DNA of 10,262 nt from CAISDA01 sp050258555 (GCA_050258555.1 JBLMZA010000067.1:1-10262); one strand, 5' to 3'. Shown: positions 1 to 7,574, numbered from the stretch's first letter. Numbers and translations: made by a program. Notes: a model not told the origin generated them from the letters alone.

Positions 1-715
1 GTCCCCCTATCAGCTCATGATCATCGATCCGGATGTGAGCACGGCGGGCGAAGCCGACTCGCTTTCCAGGCGCGGAGCGCTGCCTGTTGCCTATGTGAAT
101 ATCGGCGAAGCGGAATCGTACCGGTGGTTTTTCAACGACATCCTTCCCGAATGGCGGCTCGGCGCGAATCCGAACTGGCCCGGACACTTTTATATCGACG
201 TGACACAGCGGGGCTGGCAGAGGCTGCTCATCGAGCGCGTGCTTCCCGCCGTCTTTGAAAAAGGATTCACGGGCGTCTTTCTGGACATGATCGATGTCGC
301 TTCTCCCGCGCTCTATCCCCGGCTGCGTCCCGGCGTGCTCGCCATCATCCGCGAAATCCGCACGGCGTATCCCGATAAGATCCTCCTCATCAATAACGGG
401 ACGTTCCTTGCCGGTGACGCCTCCGATCTCATCGACGGCATCGTCGTGGAAAGCACATTCACGACATACGATTTTGCATCGAAGGCATATGTGCCCGTGA
501 AGAAGGAAGACAGCGACGCGCGGTGCGCCGAACTCGATTCGCTGAAGGCGGCATACGGCATCCGTTTCTTTGCGATCGACTATGCGGCACCCGGCGATTC
601 GGCCGCTGCCCTCTATGCCCGCCGTGAAGCCCGACGGCACGGCTTGTTATCCTTTGTGAGCACCATCGAACTGAATTCATTGCCTGCATCATCATCACAC
701 GACCGTAAGGAATAA
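1..715 (+). CDS. GH114-family endo-alpha-1,4-polygalactosaminidase-like hydrolase (PelA hydrolase-domain type), 5' end missing
   Basis: The reading frame is open from base 2. The residues before the first Met (SPYQL) already fit the family pattern, so the true start and any signal peptide lie upstream of the window. Counting from the Met at base 17, visible GH114/TM1410-like motifs are AYVNIGEAESYR (residues 25-36), IDVTQRGWQ (60-68), GFTGVFLDMID (83-93) and VVES (143-146). Asp90 of FLD and Glu145 of VES are the likely catalytic pair; their spacing of 55 resembles the D/E pair reported for PelA and the fungal enzyme Ega3. The family cleaves alpha-1,4-linked galactosamine polymers, and in Pel systems it acts outside the cytoplasmic membrane to trim or release polymer. 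Only the hydrolase domain is present; the PelA deacetylase domain does not follow it. The family call is fairly safe; the Pel substrate is inferred from the downstream pelF/pelG-like genes. Confidence 0.85.
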   Translation, partial: SPYQLMIIDPDVSTAGEADSLSRRGALPVAYVNIGEAESYRWFFNDILPEWRLGANPNWPGHFYIDVTQRGWQRLLIERVLPAVFEKGFTGVFLDMIDVASPALYPRLRPGVLAIIREIRTAYPDKILLINNGTFLAGDASDLIDGIVVESTFTTYDFASKAYVPVKKEDSDARCAELDSLKAAYGIRFFAIDYAAPGDSAAALYARREARRHGLLSFVSTIELNSLPASSSHDRKE

Positions 716-727
716 GGCCGCTTCCGC

Positions 728-1141
728 ATGCACGCGCATTCAACATTCCATTGTACGCCGGAAAATGTCAAAGACGTCCGAACCTGGATCTCCGGCACGC
801 TGCTCACCGGCGGCGTCGAACCGGACGTCGTCAACCGGATCCTGCTTGCGGCAAGCGAAGCGGTGACCAACTGCATCGTCCATGGCTATAAGCCGAGGCG
901 CGAAGGCCGCGTGGATGTCTCGATCGATATCGGCATGCCGAGCGTGCAGCTGGTGGTGCGCGATTACGGCGCCGGACTGCAGATGGATCAGTACGATTCG
1001 CCGGACACCGATCTGGCATCGGAGGGCGGGTACGGCATTTATCTGATCCGGTCGCTGATGGATGACGTGCGTCTGGCGCCGCAAATCGACGGTACGGAAC
1101 TGACCATGACGATCTTTCGGGAGCGGGCGCAGGACGCATGA
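728..1141 (+). CDS. RsbW/SpoIIAB-type serine kinase (HATPase_c anti-sigma-factor-like)
   Basis: This 137-residue single-domain GHKL ATPase has an N box SEAVTNCIVHGY (residues 43-54; E44, N48), a G1 box RDYGAG (78-83) and a G2 box GGYGIYLI (100-107). It has no His phosphoacceptor domain or membrane segment. That size and pattern match anti-sigma factor/serine kinases of partner-switching modules, which phosphorylate a STAS-domain antagonist and bind a sigma factor or another target. It starts 12 bases after the hydrolase gene; AAGG at 714-717 lies 10 bases before the ATG. Its TGA overlaps the next ATG (ATGA), indicating co-transcription and probable translational coupling with the glycosyltransferase. 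The SpoIIE-type phosphatase at 7575-9116 is the natural opposing enzyme. No STAS protein or sigma factor is visible nearby, so its target is unknown. Confidence 0.88.
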   Translation: MHAHSTFHCTPENVKDVRTWISGTLLTGGVEPDVVNRILLAASEAVTNCIVHGYKPRREGRVDVSIDIGMPSVQLVVRDYGAGLQMDQYDSPDTDLASEGGYGIYLIRSLMDDVRLAPQIDGTELTMTIFRERAQDA

Positions 1142-2346
1142 CCGATATCTGTTTCGTGCTCGAAGGCACATACCCTTACAAGACAGGCGGAGTCTCCGCA
1201 TGGGTCGATGCGCTGGTCGCCGGGCTGCCGGATCTGACATTTTCGGTGGCGCATCTCTTTTACGGCGAACGGCCTTCGGAACGCCGCTACTCCCTTCCTG
1301 CCAATGTCAGGGAGATCGTGGACATTTCGCTCAATGCCCCGGAAGGCGGAACGCCCCTTTCCATCGGGCTCGAGACGCTGCTCGATCAGGTGCCCGCATC
1401 CCGGATCTATCATCCGCTTTCGACCGGATTTGCCGGATACCTCGGCACGGCGCTCAAACAATCGAGGAAAGCGCCGATGATAGTGACGGAACACGGACTG
1501 TATTGGCATGAAGCGGAACTCGGCGTCGGAGAGCTTGAATGCGGATTCAAAATCGTCGAGACCGAATCGGGACCGTTGTGCCTCGGACGCACTTGGGAAA
1601 GCTGGAGCGCGACATTCCGCACGCTGGCGCTCGATGCGTATGCGGCGGCCGATGTGATCACCACCGTCTGCGAAGACAACCGCCGGAGGCAGATCGGGCT
1701 GGGCGCGGACGCTCTGAAAGTCCGCGTGATCGAAAACGGCGTTCCAGTGCCGCCTCGTCCGATCTCGCGCGCTCTTTCGGCCCATCCTCACTGCGCACTC
1801 GTCGGCCGCGTTGCGCCGATGAAGGACATTAAAACATATATTCACATGTGTTCATATGTTCAGACATTCATGCCTCACGTCCGCTGGTCCGTGATCGGTC
1901 CCACATCGCACGACCTGCCGTACTTCGGGGAATGCCGGCGGCTTGCGGATGAACTCGGCATCCGGAATTTCACGTTCACCGGCGAGACGGACATGCGGAC
2001 GGCATATCCCTCGATCGACTGCGTCGTACTGACGAGCGTGAGCGAGGCGCAGCCGCTAGCACTGCTTGAAGCGATGTCCTACGGCATTCCCGTCGTCGCC
2101 ACAGCCGTCGGGGGCGTGCCGGAAATCGTGGCGTCTGTCGATGCTCCCCCCTCGGGACTCGTTGTGCCGGCTGGCGATTTCAAGGCGGCGGCACATGCCG
2201 TCATGCGGTTGTTGAACGAGCCGCCGCTGTATCGGGCATGCTCGGATGCAGGACGGGCGCGCGTGGAGGCGAAGCATTCGTCGGATGCGATGATCGACGC
2301 ATACCGCGCACTCTATCATTCACTGCTGACGGACGCGGCATGGTGA
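1138..2346 (+). CDS. pelF: PelF-like GT4-family glycosyltransferase (short paralogue)
   Basis: The protein has 402 residues and no membrane segment, so it is a cytoplasmic GT-B-fold enzyme. The N-terminal signature LEGTYPYKTGGVSAWVDAL (residues 8-26) is the PelF/DUF3492 hallmark, with TEHGLYWHE at 117-125 and an acceptor-side ENGV at 199-202. The nucleotide-sugar half has LVGRVAPMKDIKTYI (221-235), GPTSHDLPYFGEC (254-266) and TSVSEAQPLALLEAMSYGIPVV (299-320), which contains the GT4 E-x7-E pair E303/E311. PelF is known to use UDP-sugars to polymerise the Pel polysaccharide, so this is a candidate polymerase subunit. PelF is usually about 500 residues; this copy is about 100 shorter, mostly in the segment between the N-terminal signature and the TEHG motif. 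It overlaps the kinase gene by 4 bases and the second pelF-like gene by 7. An AT-rich near-palindrome lies inside it at 1833-1860. Confidence 0.87.
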   Translation: MTDICFVLEGTYPYKTGGVSAWVDALVAGLPDLTFSVAHLFYGERPSERRYSLPANVREIVDISLNAPEGGTPLSIGLETLLDQVPASRIYHPLSTGFAGYLGTALKQSRKAPMIVTEHGLYWHEAELGVGELECGFKIVETESGPLCLGRTWESWSATFRTLALDAYAAADVITTVCEDNRRRQIGLGADALKVRVIENGVPVPPRPISRALSAHPHCALVGRVAPMKDIKTYIHMCSYVQTFMPHVRWSVIGPTSHDLPYFGECRRLADELGIRNFTFTGETDMRTAYPSIDCVVLTSVSEAQPLALLEAMSYGIPVVATAVGGVPEIVASVDAPPSGLVVPAGDFKAAAHAVMRLLNEPPLYRACSDAGRARVEAKHSSDAMIDAYRALYHSLLTDAAW

Positions 2347-3842
2347 AAGAAACCACACCATTGAATGTTCTTCTTGCCACAGAGGGCACGTATCCGTATG
2401 TGGGCGGAGGCGTCAGCACCTGGTGCGACAGCCTCATCAGGGAACTGAAGCATGTCCGTTTTTCGATCCTTGCCGTGACGGGCGCGCCGATCTCGACGAT
2501 GAAATATATGCTGCCGTCGAATGTCCGCTGGCTGCGCCAGGTCCCCATGTGGGGCAGCGAGGAACCCTCCGAGTTCATACAGCCCGAGCGGTCGTTCGCC
2601 GATATTTACACGAACCGGAGTGAAACCACCGACGAGCTGATTGCGCGATCGTTCCTGCCGGTGTTTGAGGAATTTTTGGAGGACATCGTCAATCCGAACG
2701 GACGGGCGCCGAGGCCCGAGGTGATCCACCGGCTCTATCGGTATTTCCGGCGCGCCGAATACAAGGCGACATTCCGCTCGGCGCTGACATGGGAGACATT
2801 CCGCGGCATGCTCTTGCGGACGGCCGGCCAGTGGGACGATCTGACGGAGGAAGCGCCGAATCTCTTCGACGTCACGACCGCGCTTCGCTGGCTCTACAGT
2901 TTCATGCTGCCGCTCAGCGTGGCACTGCCCAAAGTCGATATCGCCCATGCGACGCTCGCCAGTCCCTCGTGCCTTGCGGTCATCGCCGCCAAATACGAAT
3001 ACGGGGCGCCGGTTGTGGTCACGGACCACGGCATCTTCATCCGCGAGCGCTACATTGCGCTCTCGACGGAGAAACTCAGCCGGTTTGCGAAGCGTTTCAT
3101 ACTCAATCTCTCGTCGTATGCGACACGGCTGATCTACGGAGCGGCGGACCAGATTTCGCCGGTGTGCGAATACAATCACCGCTGGGAACTGCGCTTCGGC
3201 GGCACGCCCGACCGGATCAGGACGATCTACAACGGAATCGATCCCGGCATTTTCACGCCGCGCGAGAAGCCGGAAAAGACGCGGCAGCATCCGACGGTCG
3301 TTGCCGTGGCGCGCATCTTTCCGCTGAAGGATATCGAGACGATGATCCGCTCGTGCGCGGCCGTACGCGAAGCGATTCCCGATGTGCGCTACATCGTCTA
3401 CGGCCCGACGGATGTCGACATCCCGTATACCGAACGCTGCCGGGAACTGATCCGCACGAGCGGACTCGAAGAAAATTTTGTCTTCGGAGGATTCCATCCG
3501 AAGCCGCATGAAGTCTACAACGAAGGCGACATCTCCATCCTCTCGAGCATCTCCGAGGGATTTCCCTACACGGTCATCGAGTCGATGGCCTGCGCCCGGC
3601 CTGTTGTGGCCACCGATGTCGGCGGCGTGCGTGAGGCGCTCGAAGGCTGCGGCGTGCTGGCGCGTCCGCGCGATGCGGCGGCGCTGGCCGAGGGGGTCAT
3701 CACGCTCCTGCGCGATCATGAACTGCGGCAGGGGCTGGGCAAACTGGGACGCGACCGCGTGCTGCTCCGCTTCCGGACCACGCTGGCGATGAATGCATAT
3801 TGGCAATCGTACGAGCGGCTCGCCTCCGCCCGTCCGTCATAA
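2340..3842 (+). CDS. pelF: PelF-like GT4-family glycosyltransferase (full-length paralogue)
   Basis: I place the start at the ATG at 2340. It gives a 500-residue protein beginning MVKETTPLNVLLATEGTYPY, which aligns the family signature with that of the preceding gene. An in-frame ATG at 2238 would add 34 residues with no family resemblance inside the upstream gene. Motifs: TEGTYPYVGGGVSTWCDSL (residues 14-32), VVTDHGIFIRERYIAL (227-242), IYNGIDPGIF (296-305), VARIFPLKDIETMIR (323-337), YGPTDVDIPYTERC (354-367) and SISEGFPYTVIES (403-415) with E-x7-E residues E406/E414. Length matches ordinary PelF. A middle insert (about 65-190) absent from the upstream paralogue includes a basic stretch, RLYRYFRRAEYK (131-142). 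The two enzymes differ enough to suggest different donors or acceptors, or a heteromeric polymerase, rather than a recent duplication. The starts and stops overlap by 7 bases; no good Shine-Dalgarno is seen, so translation is probably coupled. Confidence 0.88.
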   Translation: MVKETTPLNVLLATEGTYPYVGGGVSTWCDSLIRELKHVRFSILAVTGAPISTMKYMLPSNVRWLRQVPMWGSEEPSEFIQPERSFADIYTNRSETTDELIARSFLPVFEEFLEDIVNPNGRAPRPEVIHRLYRYFRRAEYKATFRSALTWETFRGMLLRTAGQWDDLTEEAPNLFDVTTALRWLYSFMLPLSVALPKVDIAHATLASPSCLAVIAAKYEYGAPVVVTDHGIFIRERYIALSTEKLSRFAKRFILNLSSYATRLIYGAADQISPVCEYNHRWELRFGGTPDRIRTIYNGIDPGIFTPREKPEKTRQHPTVVAVARIFPLKDIETMIRSCAAVREAIPDVRYIVYGPTDVDIPYTERCRELIRTSGLEENFVFGGFHPKPHEVYNEGDISILSSISEGFPYTVIESMACARPVVATDVGGVREALEGCGVLARPRDAAALAEGVITLLRDHELRQGLGKLGRDRVLLRFRTTLAMNAYWQSYERLASARPS

Positions 3843-3850
3843 AAATTATC

Positions 3851-3884
3851 ATGTGTGGCGAAGCGCCATGTGGGGCGAAGCGCT
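3851..3884. repeat. Two-copy 17-bp tandem repeat
   Basis: Bases 3851-3867 and 3868-3884 are adjacent copies of a 17-base unit (ATGTGKGGCGAAGCGCY) that differ at only two positions (3856/3873 and 3867/3884). The first copy can also fold by itself (TGGCG/CGCCA around AAG, 3856-3868). The unit sits just after the stop codon of the second pelF-like gene and merges with the inverted repeat at 3873-3893. It could be a copy of a dispersed intergenic repeat of this genome; that cannot be told from one locus. Confidence 0.75.
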
Positions 3885-3916
3885 GCTTCGCCCACTGCTT
3901 CATCTTATTTTTTTTT
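3873..3916 (+). terminator. Possible rho-independent terminator or attenuator between the pelF-like and pelG-like genes
   Basis: A perfect 9-bp inverted repeat, GGGCGAAGC (3873-3881) and GCTTCGCCC (3885-3893), encloses a three-base loop GCT. A run of nine T follows at 3908-3916. The T run begins 14 bases after the stem instead of directly after it, so this is a poor textbook terminator. It may terminate partially, giving less pelG-like transcript than pelF-like transcript, or the stem may simply be an mRNA-stabilising or REP-like element. The rest of the 3843-3945 gap is pyrimidine-rich; I see no convincing -35/-10 pair there. Confidence 0.35.
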
Positions 3917-3945
3917 AGCTTTCTTTTTTCACTTTCAACATCCGA

Positions 3946-5595
3946 ATGATCGACACGCACCATACCGATACCGCGCCTGAACCGCCGAAGCGCCGGCACA
4001 ACAGCTCCCTGCTCGCAGAGCAGGAAGTGCAGCTTGCGCGCGAAGTCTTCCGCCTGATCGGAGAGCCTCTCGATGTCTGGGCCGTTGCCGCCGCGCTCGA
4101 GAGCATGGGACTGCGCGATCTCGATGCCCTCAAACAGTATCAGCGGCCCGATCTCTTCCGGCTTGCAGAACGTGTGCTCTATCTGATCCATGTCGATGCC
4201 AAACGCACACGCGCCGGACAGGAACAGCCCGCCATGCCCGAACGGGAAAACCGGCTCGCACGCGCATTGCTGTTTTATTTCCGAGGCGCGTCCGCCGCGC
4301 TTCCGATGGCGGGACAGGTCGCCTCGGTGCTCCTGCTCCGGTACTCGCTCTGGGCCTGGGTCGATTTCACGGAATCGCAGGCCACGGTGGTCGCCATCGG
4401 CACCATCCTGAGCTTCATCGTGACCGGCGGCTTCATCCAGGGCATCGGCCGTGAAGGCGTGCGGTATGCCGGCCATTCCAATTACTTTCTCGCGCATCAG
4501 ATCACGATGAAGATCATCCGGACGGCGAGCGTGTGCGTCGCGGTTGTCGGCGCCCTGATCTACGGCATCAATCTCATCATTCCCTATTACGATGAGCGGC
4601 TCATGTCGGTGAGCCTGATGTATTACGCACTGCTGTCGGAGCTCTGGCTCTTTTCCTCGCTTGCCTATGTGCTCGACCGCCAGTTTGCCGTCTTCGTCTG
4701 CACCGTGGCGGGCATCGTGCCGGTGTATCTGGTGATGGAATACACGCCGTACGGCATCTATGCGGCGCATGCGATGGGCATGAGCACGGCCACTCTCCTG
4801 ATTGCGGTCTATTCGATCATCGTGCTCCGGCGCAGGGCGGCGAAAACAGACTCATTCCTGAAGTCGAGCCGTCTTCCCCATGCTCCGGTGCGCATTTACG
4901 CCATCGCGCCGTATTTCCTCTACGGCCTGCTGTATTTTCTCAACCTCTTCGTCGACCGGCTCGTGAGCTGGTCCGCTCCGAACCCGGAGCCTCCGCCCTA
5001 TGTGATCTGGTTCCGGACGTCCTATGAACTGGGCATGGACTGGGCGCTCCTGTCGCTGGTGCTCACGCTGGCCGCACTGGAATACATGATTCATGAATTT
5101 TCGTACCACCAGATTTTCATACAGCGCAGCGTCCGCAACGATGAGGTCGGACGCTATCTCTCGTTCTACAAGAAATTCTTCCGCAAGCATCTGATCGCGA
5201 TCATCGTGATCGGTCTCGTGAGCATCGTGGCAACCTATTACGGCGTGCTTTCGCTCAGACGGTTCGACCACATCCGAGAGGTCCGGGAATTCTTCAGCAG
5301 TCCGGTGACATTCCGCGTCTTCTGGGCGGCGGCATTCGGATATTTCTTTCTGGCGCTGGGACTCTACAACTGCCTGTTCTTTTTCACGCTCTCGCGTCCT
5401 GAATTCGCCATCCGCTCGATCATCGCCGGACTTGGCGTGAACGTCGTGGTGAGCCTGATCCTGAGCCGGTGGGTGCAGTACGACTACGGCGTCGGAGGCC
5501 TCGCGGCCGGATCGATCGTCTTTGCGCTCATGACGCTGAACTACGCGCGCCGGTTTTTCGACCGGCTCGACTTCTATTACTATGCGGCATATTAG
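3946..5595 (+). CDS. pelG: PelG-like polysaccharide membrane transporter with N-terminal extension
   Basis: This 549-residue protein is mostly membrane. I count about twelve hydrophobic segments, roughly at 114-135, 145-165, 190-212, 222-243, 247-266, 272-293, 316-337, 360-380, 415-435, 457-480, 490-507 and 513-532. The segment YFLYGLLYFLNLFVDRLVSW (323-342) is very close to the conserved PelG signature, and the C terminus ends in an aromatic stretch. PelG is an inner-membrane protein of the MOP flippase type that works with PelF to move Pel polymer across the membrane. Typical PelG is about 450 residues and begins almost directly with the first membrane helix. Here some 105 hydrophilic residues come first, including a probable helical region (about 22-85). 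The ATG at 3946 is the first start after an in-frame TAG at 3916; there is no Shine-Dalgarno, only a pyrimidine-rich leader. The 103-base gap upstream is the longest in this gene run. Confidence 0.85.
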   Translation: MIDTHHTDTAPEPPKRRHNSSLLAEQEVQLAREVFRLIGEPLDVWAVAAALESMGLRDLDALKQYQRPDLFRLAERVLYLIHVDAKRTRAGQEQPAMPERENRLARALLFYFRGASAALPMAGQVASVLLLRYSLWAWVDFTESQATVVAIGTILSFIVTGGFIQGIGREGVRYAGHSNYFLAHQITMKIIRTASVCVAVVGALIYGINLIIPYYDERLMSVSLMYYALLSELWLFSSLAYVLDRQFAVFVCTVAGIVPVYLVMEYTPYGIYAAHAMGMSTATLLIAVYSIIVLRRRAAKTDSFLKSSRLPHAPVRIYAIAPYFLYGLLYFLNLFVDRLVSWSAPNPEPPPYVIWFRTSYELGMDWALLSLVLTLAALEYMIHEFSYHQIFIQRSVRNDEVGRYLSFYKKFFRKHLIAIIVIGLVSIVATYYGVLSLRRFDHIREVREFFSSPVTFRVFWAAAFGYFFLALGLYNCLFFFTLSRPEFAIRSIIAGLGVNVVVSLILSRWVQYDYGVGGLAAGSIVFALMTLNYARRFFDRLDFYYYAAY

Positions 5596-5601
5596 GGGCT
5601 G

Positions 5602-7560
5602 ATGGCTGAATATCATTCCATATTGATCGCATCGATGCTGCGCATGCTTCTGGCCTGCGCACTGCTCTTCGGAGTCGTGCCCGCGCTTCTGCTGCCGTCG
5701 TTTCGCTCGAGAAGCTTCATGGAACGCCTCTTCGCCATGGCCCTCTTCATGGGCGCCCTTGCGGTGCTCGTGATGCATCTGCTGGTCCGGCTCCGTATCA
5801 ATGACAATGTCGCGCTGGTCATCCTGTGTCTCTGGGCGATCGGATTCAAATGGTGGACAAGGTGGCGCCGATCCGACATCGGGTTTGTCCTGATCAAGTC
5901 CGTGCTGCTGCGCTGGATCGAGATTTTTTCCCGTCCTTCGACGGCACGGCGTTTCGGCATCACGCTTTCCGTGGTGTGGGAGCGCAAGAACCTGCTCCGC
6001 GCCGCACACGTCGTCATGTTTCTTGCCGTGTGCCTTGCCGCCGTCGTTCTGCGCATCGGCCCCATCTGGGATCATCCCGCTCCGCTGTCGCCCGAATACT
6101 ACGAGACGCTCGAGCAGGTCAAGCAGCTTCAGGCAAGCCGCACATACGCCGATGCGTCGCATCTGCCGAAGGGCATGCCGATGCTCATCAGCGTGCTGTG
6201 TTCCGCCTCGCAGATCAATCCGACGCTTGCCGTGCATTACTTCGGCATCATCGCGCTGGTGATGCTCTGCGCCTCGGTGTATTTCAGCATTTTTTCGGCC
6301 GTCCGCTCGAATGCCGATGCGGCTGTCGGCACGGCGGTCTTCGCCTGCGCCTATGCGCTGCTGCCGCTCACACCCGAGCATCAGATCGAAGCCGACGCAC
6401 TCACGCTCGCGCTCGCGTTTCTTCTCCCCTCGCTGTCCTTTCTGATGCGCTCCATTGCAGGCGGAACGATGATGCACCTGGCCGCATCGGCGGCCGGACT
6501 GACAGCCGCCGCATCGATCGATCTCTTCGCCGGCGCCGCGGGCGCATTCCTCTGTGTTGTCATTGTGCTTTCATCCGTGTTTCTGCTGCCGGCGATGCCG
6601 CACTTGCGCGGCCGGCGACTGTTTCTGCATCTGCTTGCGGCCTGTGCCGGAGCAGGCGCGGCTGCATGGGCCTGGCAAACAACATCCGCTGATGGCGAAT
6701 TGCGCACGCTGCTGAAACTCATGTTTTACGATCCGCATTTCTACCGCTATGTGCAGGCGGACCGTCTGCCCGATCCCGTATTTCTGACCGCAGCGGCGTT
6801 CCTTTTCATCATATTGATCGCGGCGGCATTCATACCCACGCGCACTTCCGCCCCGCAGATGCACCTGATTGGATGGGGATTCACCGGCATCGCCCTGCTT
6901 GCGATGCTTCCCCCGTTTTCGCTTAGCCTTACCGATATGATTCCCGAAGCGGAAGTCGTCCTCGTGCTCTGCGCCGCCGCGGCGGTCGGCATCGGACTTT
7001 TTGCCTCGCTTGTTTCCGGTGCCATCGAACAGCTGCTTGTCGCAGTGCGCGTTTCTGAACGCCGGGCCGCCGCCGTTCGTTCGTTCTTCGCCATGGCCAT
7101 GCTCTCCGCGCTTGTGATGTTCTACCGGGGAACTCCCGCATCGCTGTCGATTACAGCCGAGCCGGATGGTTTCGTGAAAAATCTGTACATTATCGATCGC
7201 ACATTCATTCCGTACCAATGGACCATCGTCGCACATCGGGGCATTCTTCTGGCCGGAATGAACCGCGGACGCTTCCTGGATTACGATTATTTCACCGCCA
7301 CGTACGATCCGCGGACGTACGTCCATGGCAAGCCCGGCGCGATTCCGACGGCGCTCGTGTTTATCTTCATTGAGAAGAGTCCGAATGCAACGGGCATCTC
7401 CTCCGAGCTTGCGTCGCTGAACAGGAATGCCATGCGCCGGGCTCGCGAATGGTGTGAAACCTACGTGCAGTTCCACGACGATATGACCGTATTTTACAGC
7501 GACGAGGCTGTTATTATCTATCAACTGCGCGATCCGAACATCGTTTCTCAGCGCGTGTAA
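5602..7560 (+). CDS. Large multi-pass membrane protein, GT-C glycosyltransferase-like topology, function unknown
   Basis: The protein has 652 residues and I do not recognise a named family. About twelve or thirteen hydrophobic segments fill residues 12-508 (for example 12-33, 42-64, 133-150, 207-230, 263-283, 308-330, 393-411, 450-471 and 491-508). A hydrophilic C-terminal domain of about 140 residues follows (510-652). A polar loop between segments four and five (about 151-206) contains WDHPAPLSPEYYETLEQV and LPKGMPMLISVL. Such an acidic first large loop, then a Gly/Pro-containing turn into the next helix, is reminiscent of GT-C enzymes, which transfer sugars from polyprenyl-phosphate donors on the outer face of the membrane. 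That is an inference from topology only. It starts 6 bases after pelG, with GGGG only three bases before the ATG, so the two are surely co-transcribed. It could equally be a structural partner of PelG. Confidence 0.8.
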   Translation: MAEYHSILIASMLRMLLACALLFGVVPALLLPSFRSRSFMERLFAMALFMGALAVLVMHLLVRLRINDNVALVILCLWAIGFKWWTRWRRSDIGFVLIKSVLLRWIEIFSRPSTARRFGITLSVVWERKNLLRAAHVVMFLAVCLAAVVLRIGPIWDHPAPLSPEYYETLEQVKQLQASRTYADASHLPKGMPMLISVLCSASQINPTLAVHYFGIIALVMLCASVYFSIFSAVRSNADAAVGTAVFACAYALLPLTPEHQIEADALTLALAFLLPSLSFLMRSIAGGTMMHLAASAAGLTAAASIDLFAGAAGAFLCVVIVLSSVFLLPAMPHLRGRRLFLHLLAACAGAGAAAWAWQTTSADGELRTLLKLMFYDPHFYRYVQADRLPDPVFLTAAAFLFIILIAAAFIPTRTSAPQMHLIGWGFTGIALLAMLPPFSLSLTDMIPEAEVVLVLCAAAAVGIGLFASLVSGAIEQLLVAVRVSERRAAAVRSFFAMAMLSALVMFYRGTPASLSITAEPDGFVKNLYIIDRTFIPYQWTIVAHRGILLAGMNRGRFLDYDYFTATYDPRTYVHGKPGAIPTALVFIFIEKSPNATGISSELASLNRNAMRRAREWCETYVQFHDDMTVFYSDEAVIIYQLRDPNIVSQRV

Positions 7561-7574
7561 ACAAAGCAAATCGT

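Noticed and set aside
2238..2339. Earlier in-frame ATG for the second pelF-like gene
   Set aside because: The extra 34 residues lie inside the upstream gene and have no family resemblance; the ATG at 2340 puts the conserved GTYPY signature at the expected distance from the N terminus.
3896..3945. Possible promoter in the T-rich tract before the pelG-like gene
   Set aside because: The tract is pyrimidine-rich but I find no -35/-10 pair with reasonable spacing and no sigma-28 motif like the one at 9133-9159.
7313..7324. Perfect 12-bp palindrome GGACGTACGTCC inside the large membrane-protein gene
   Set aside because: A 12-bp palindrome is expected a few times by chance in 10 kb, and this one has no extended symmetry or special context.
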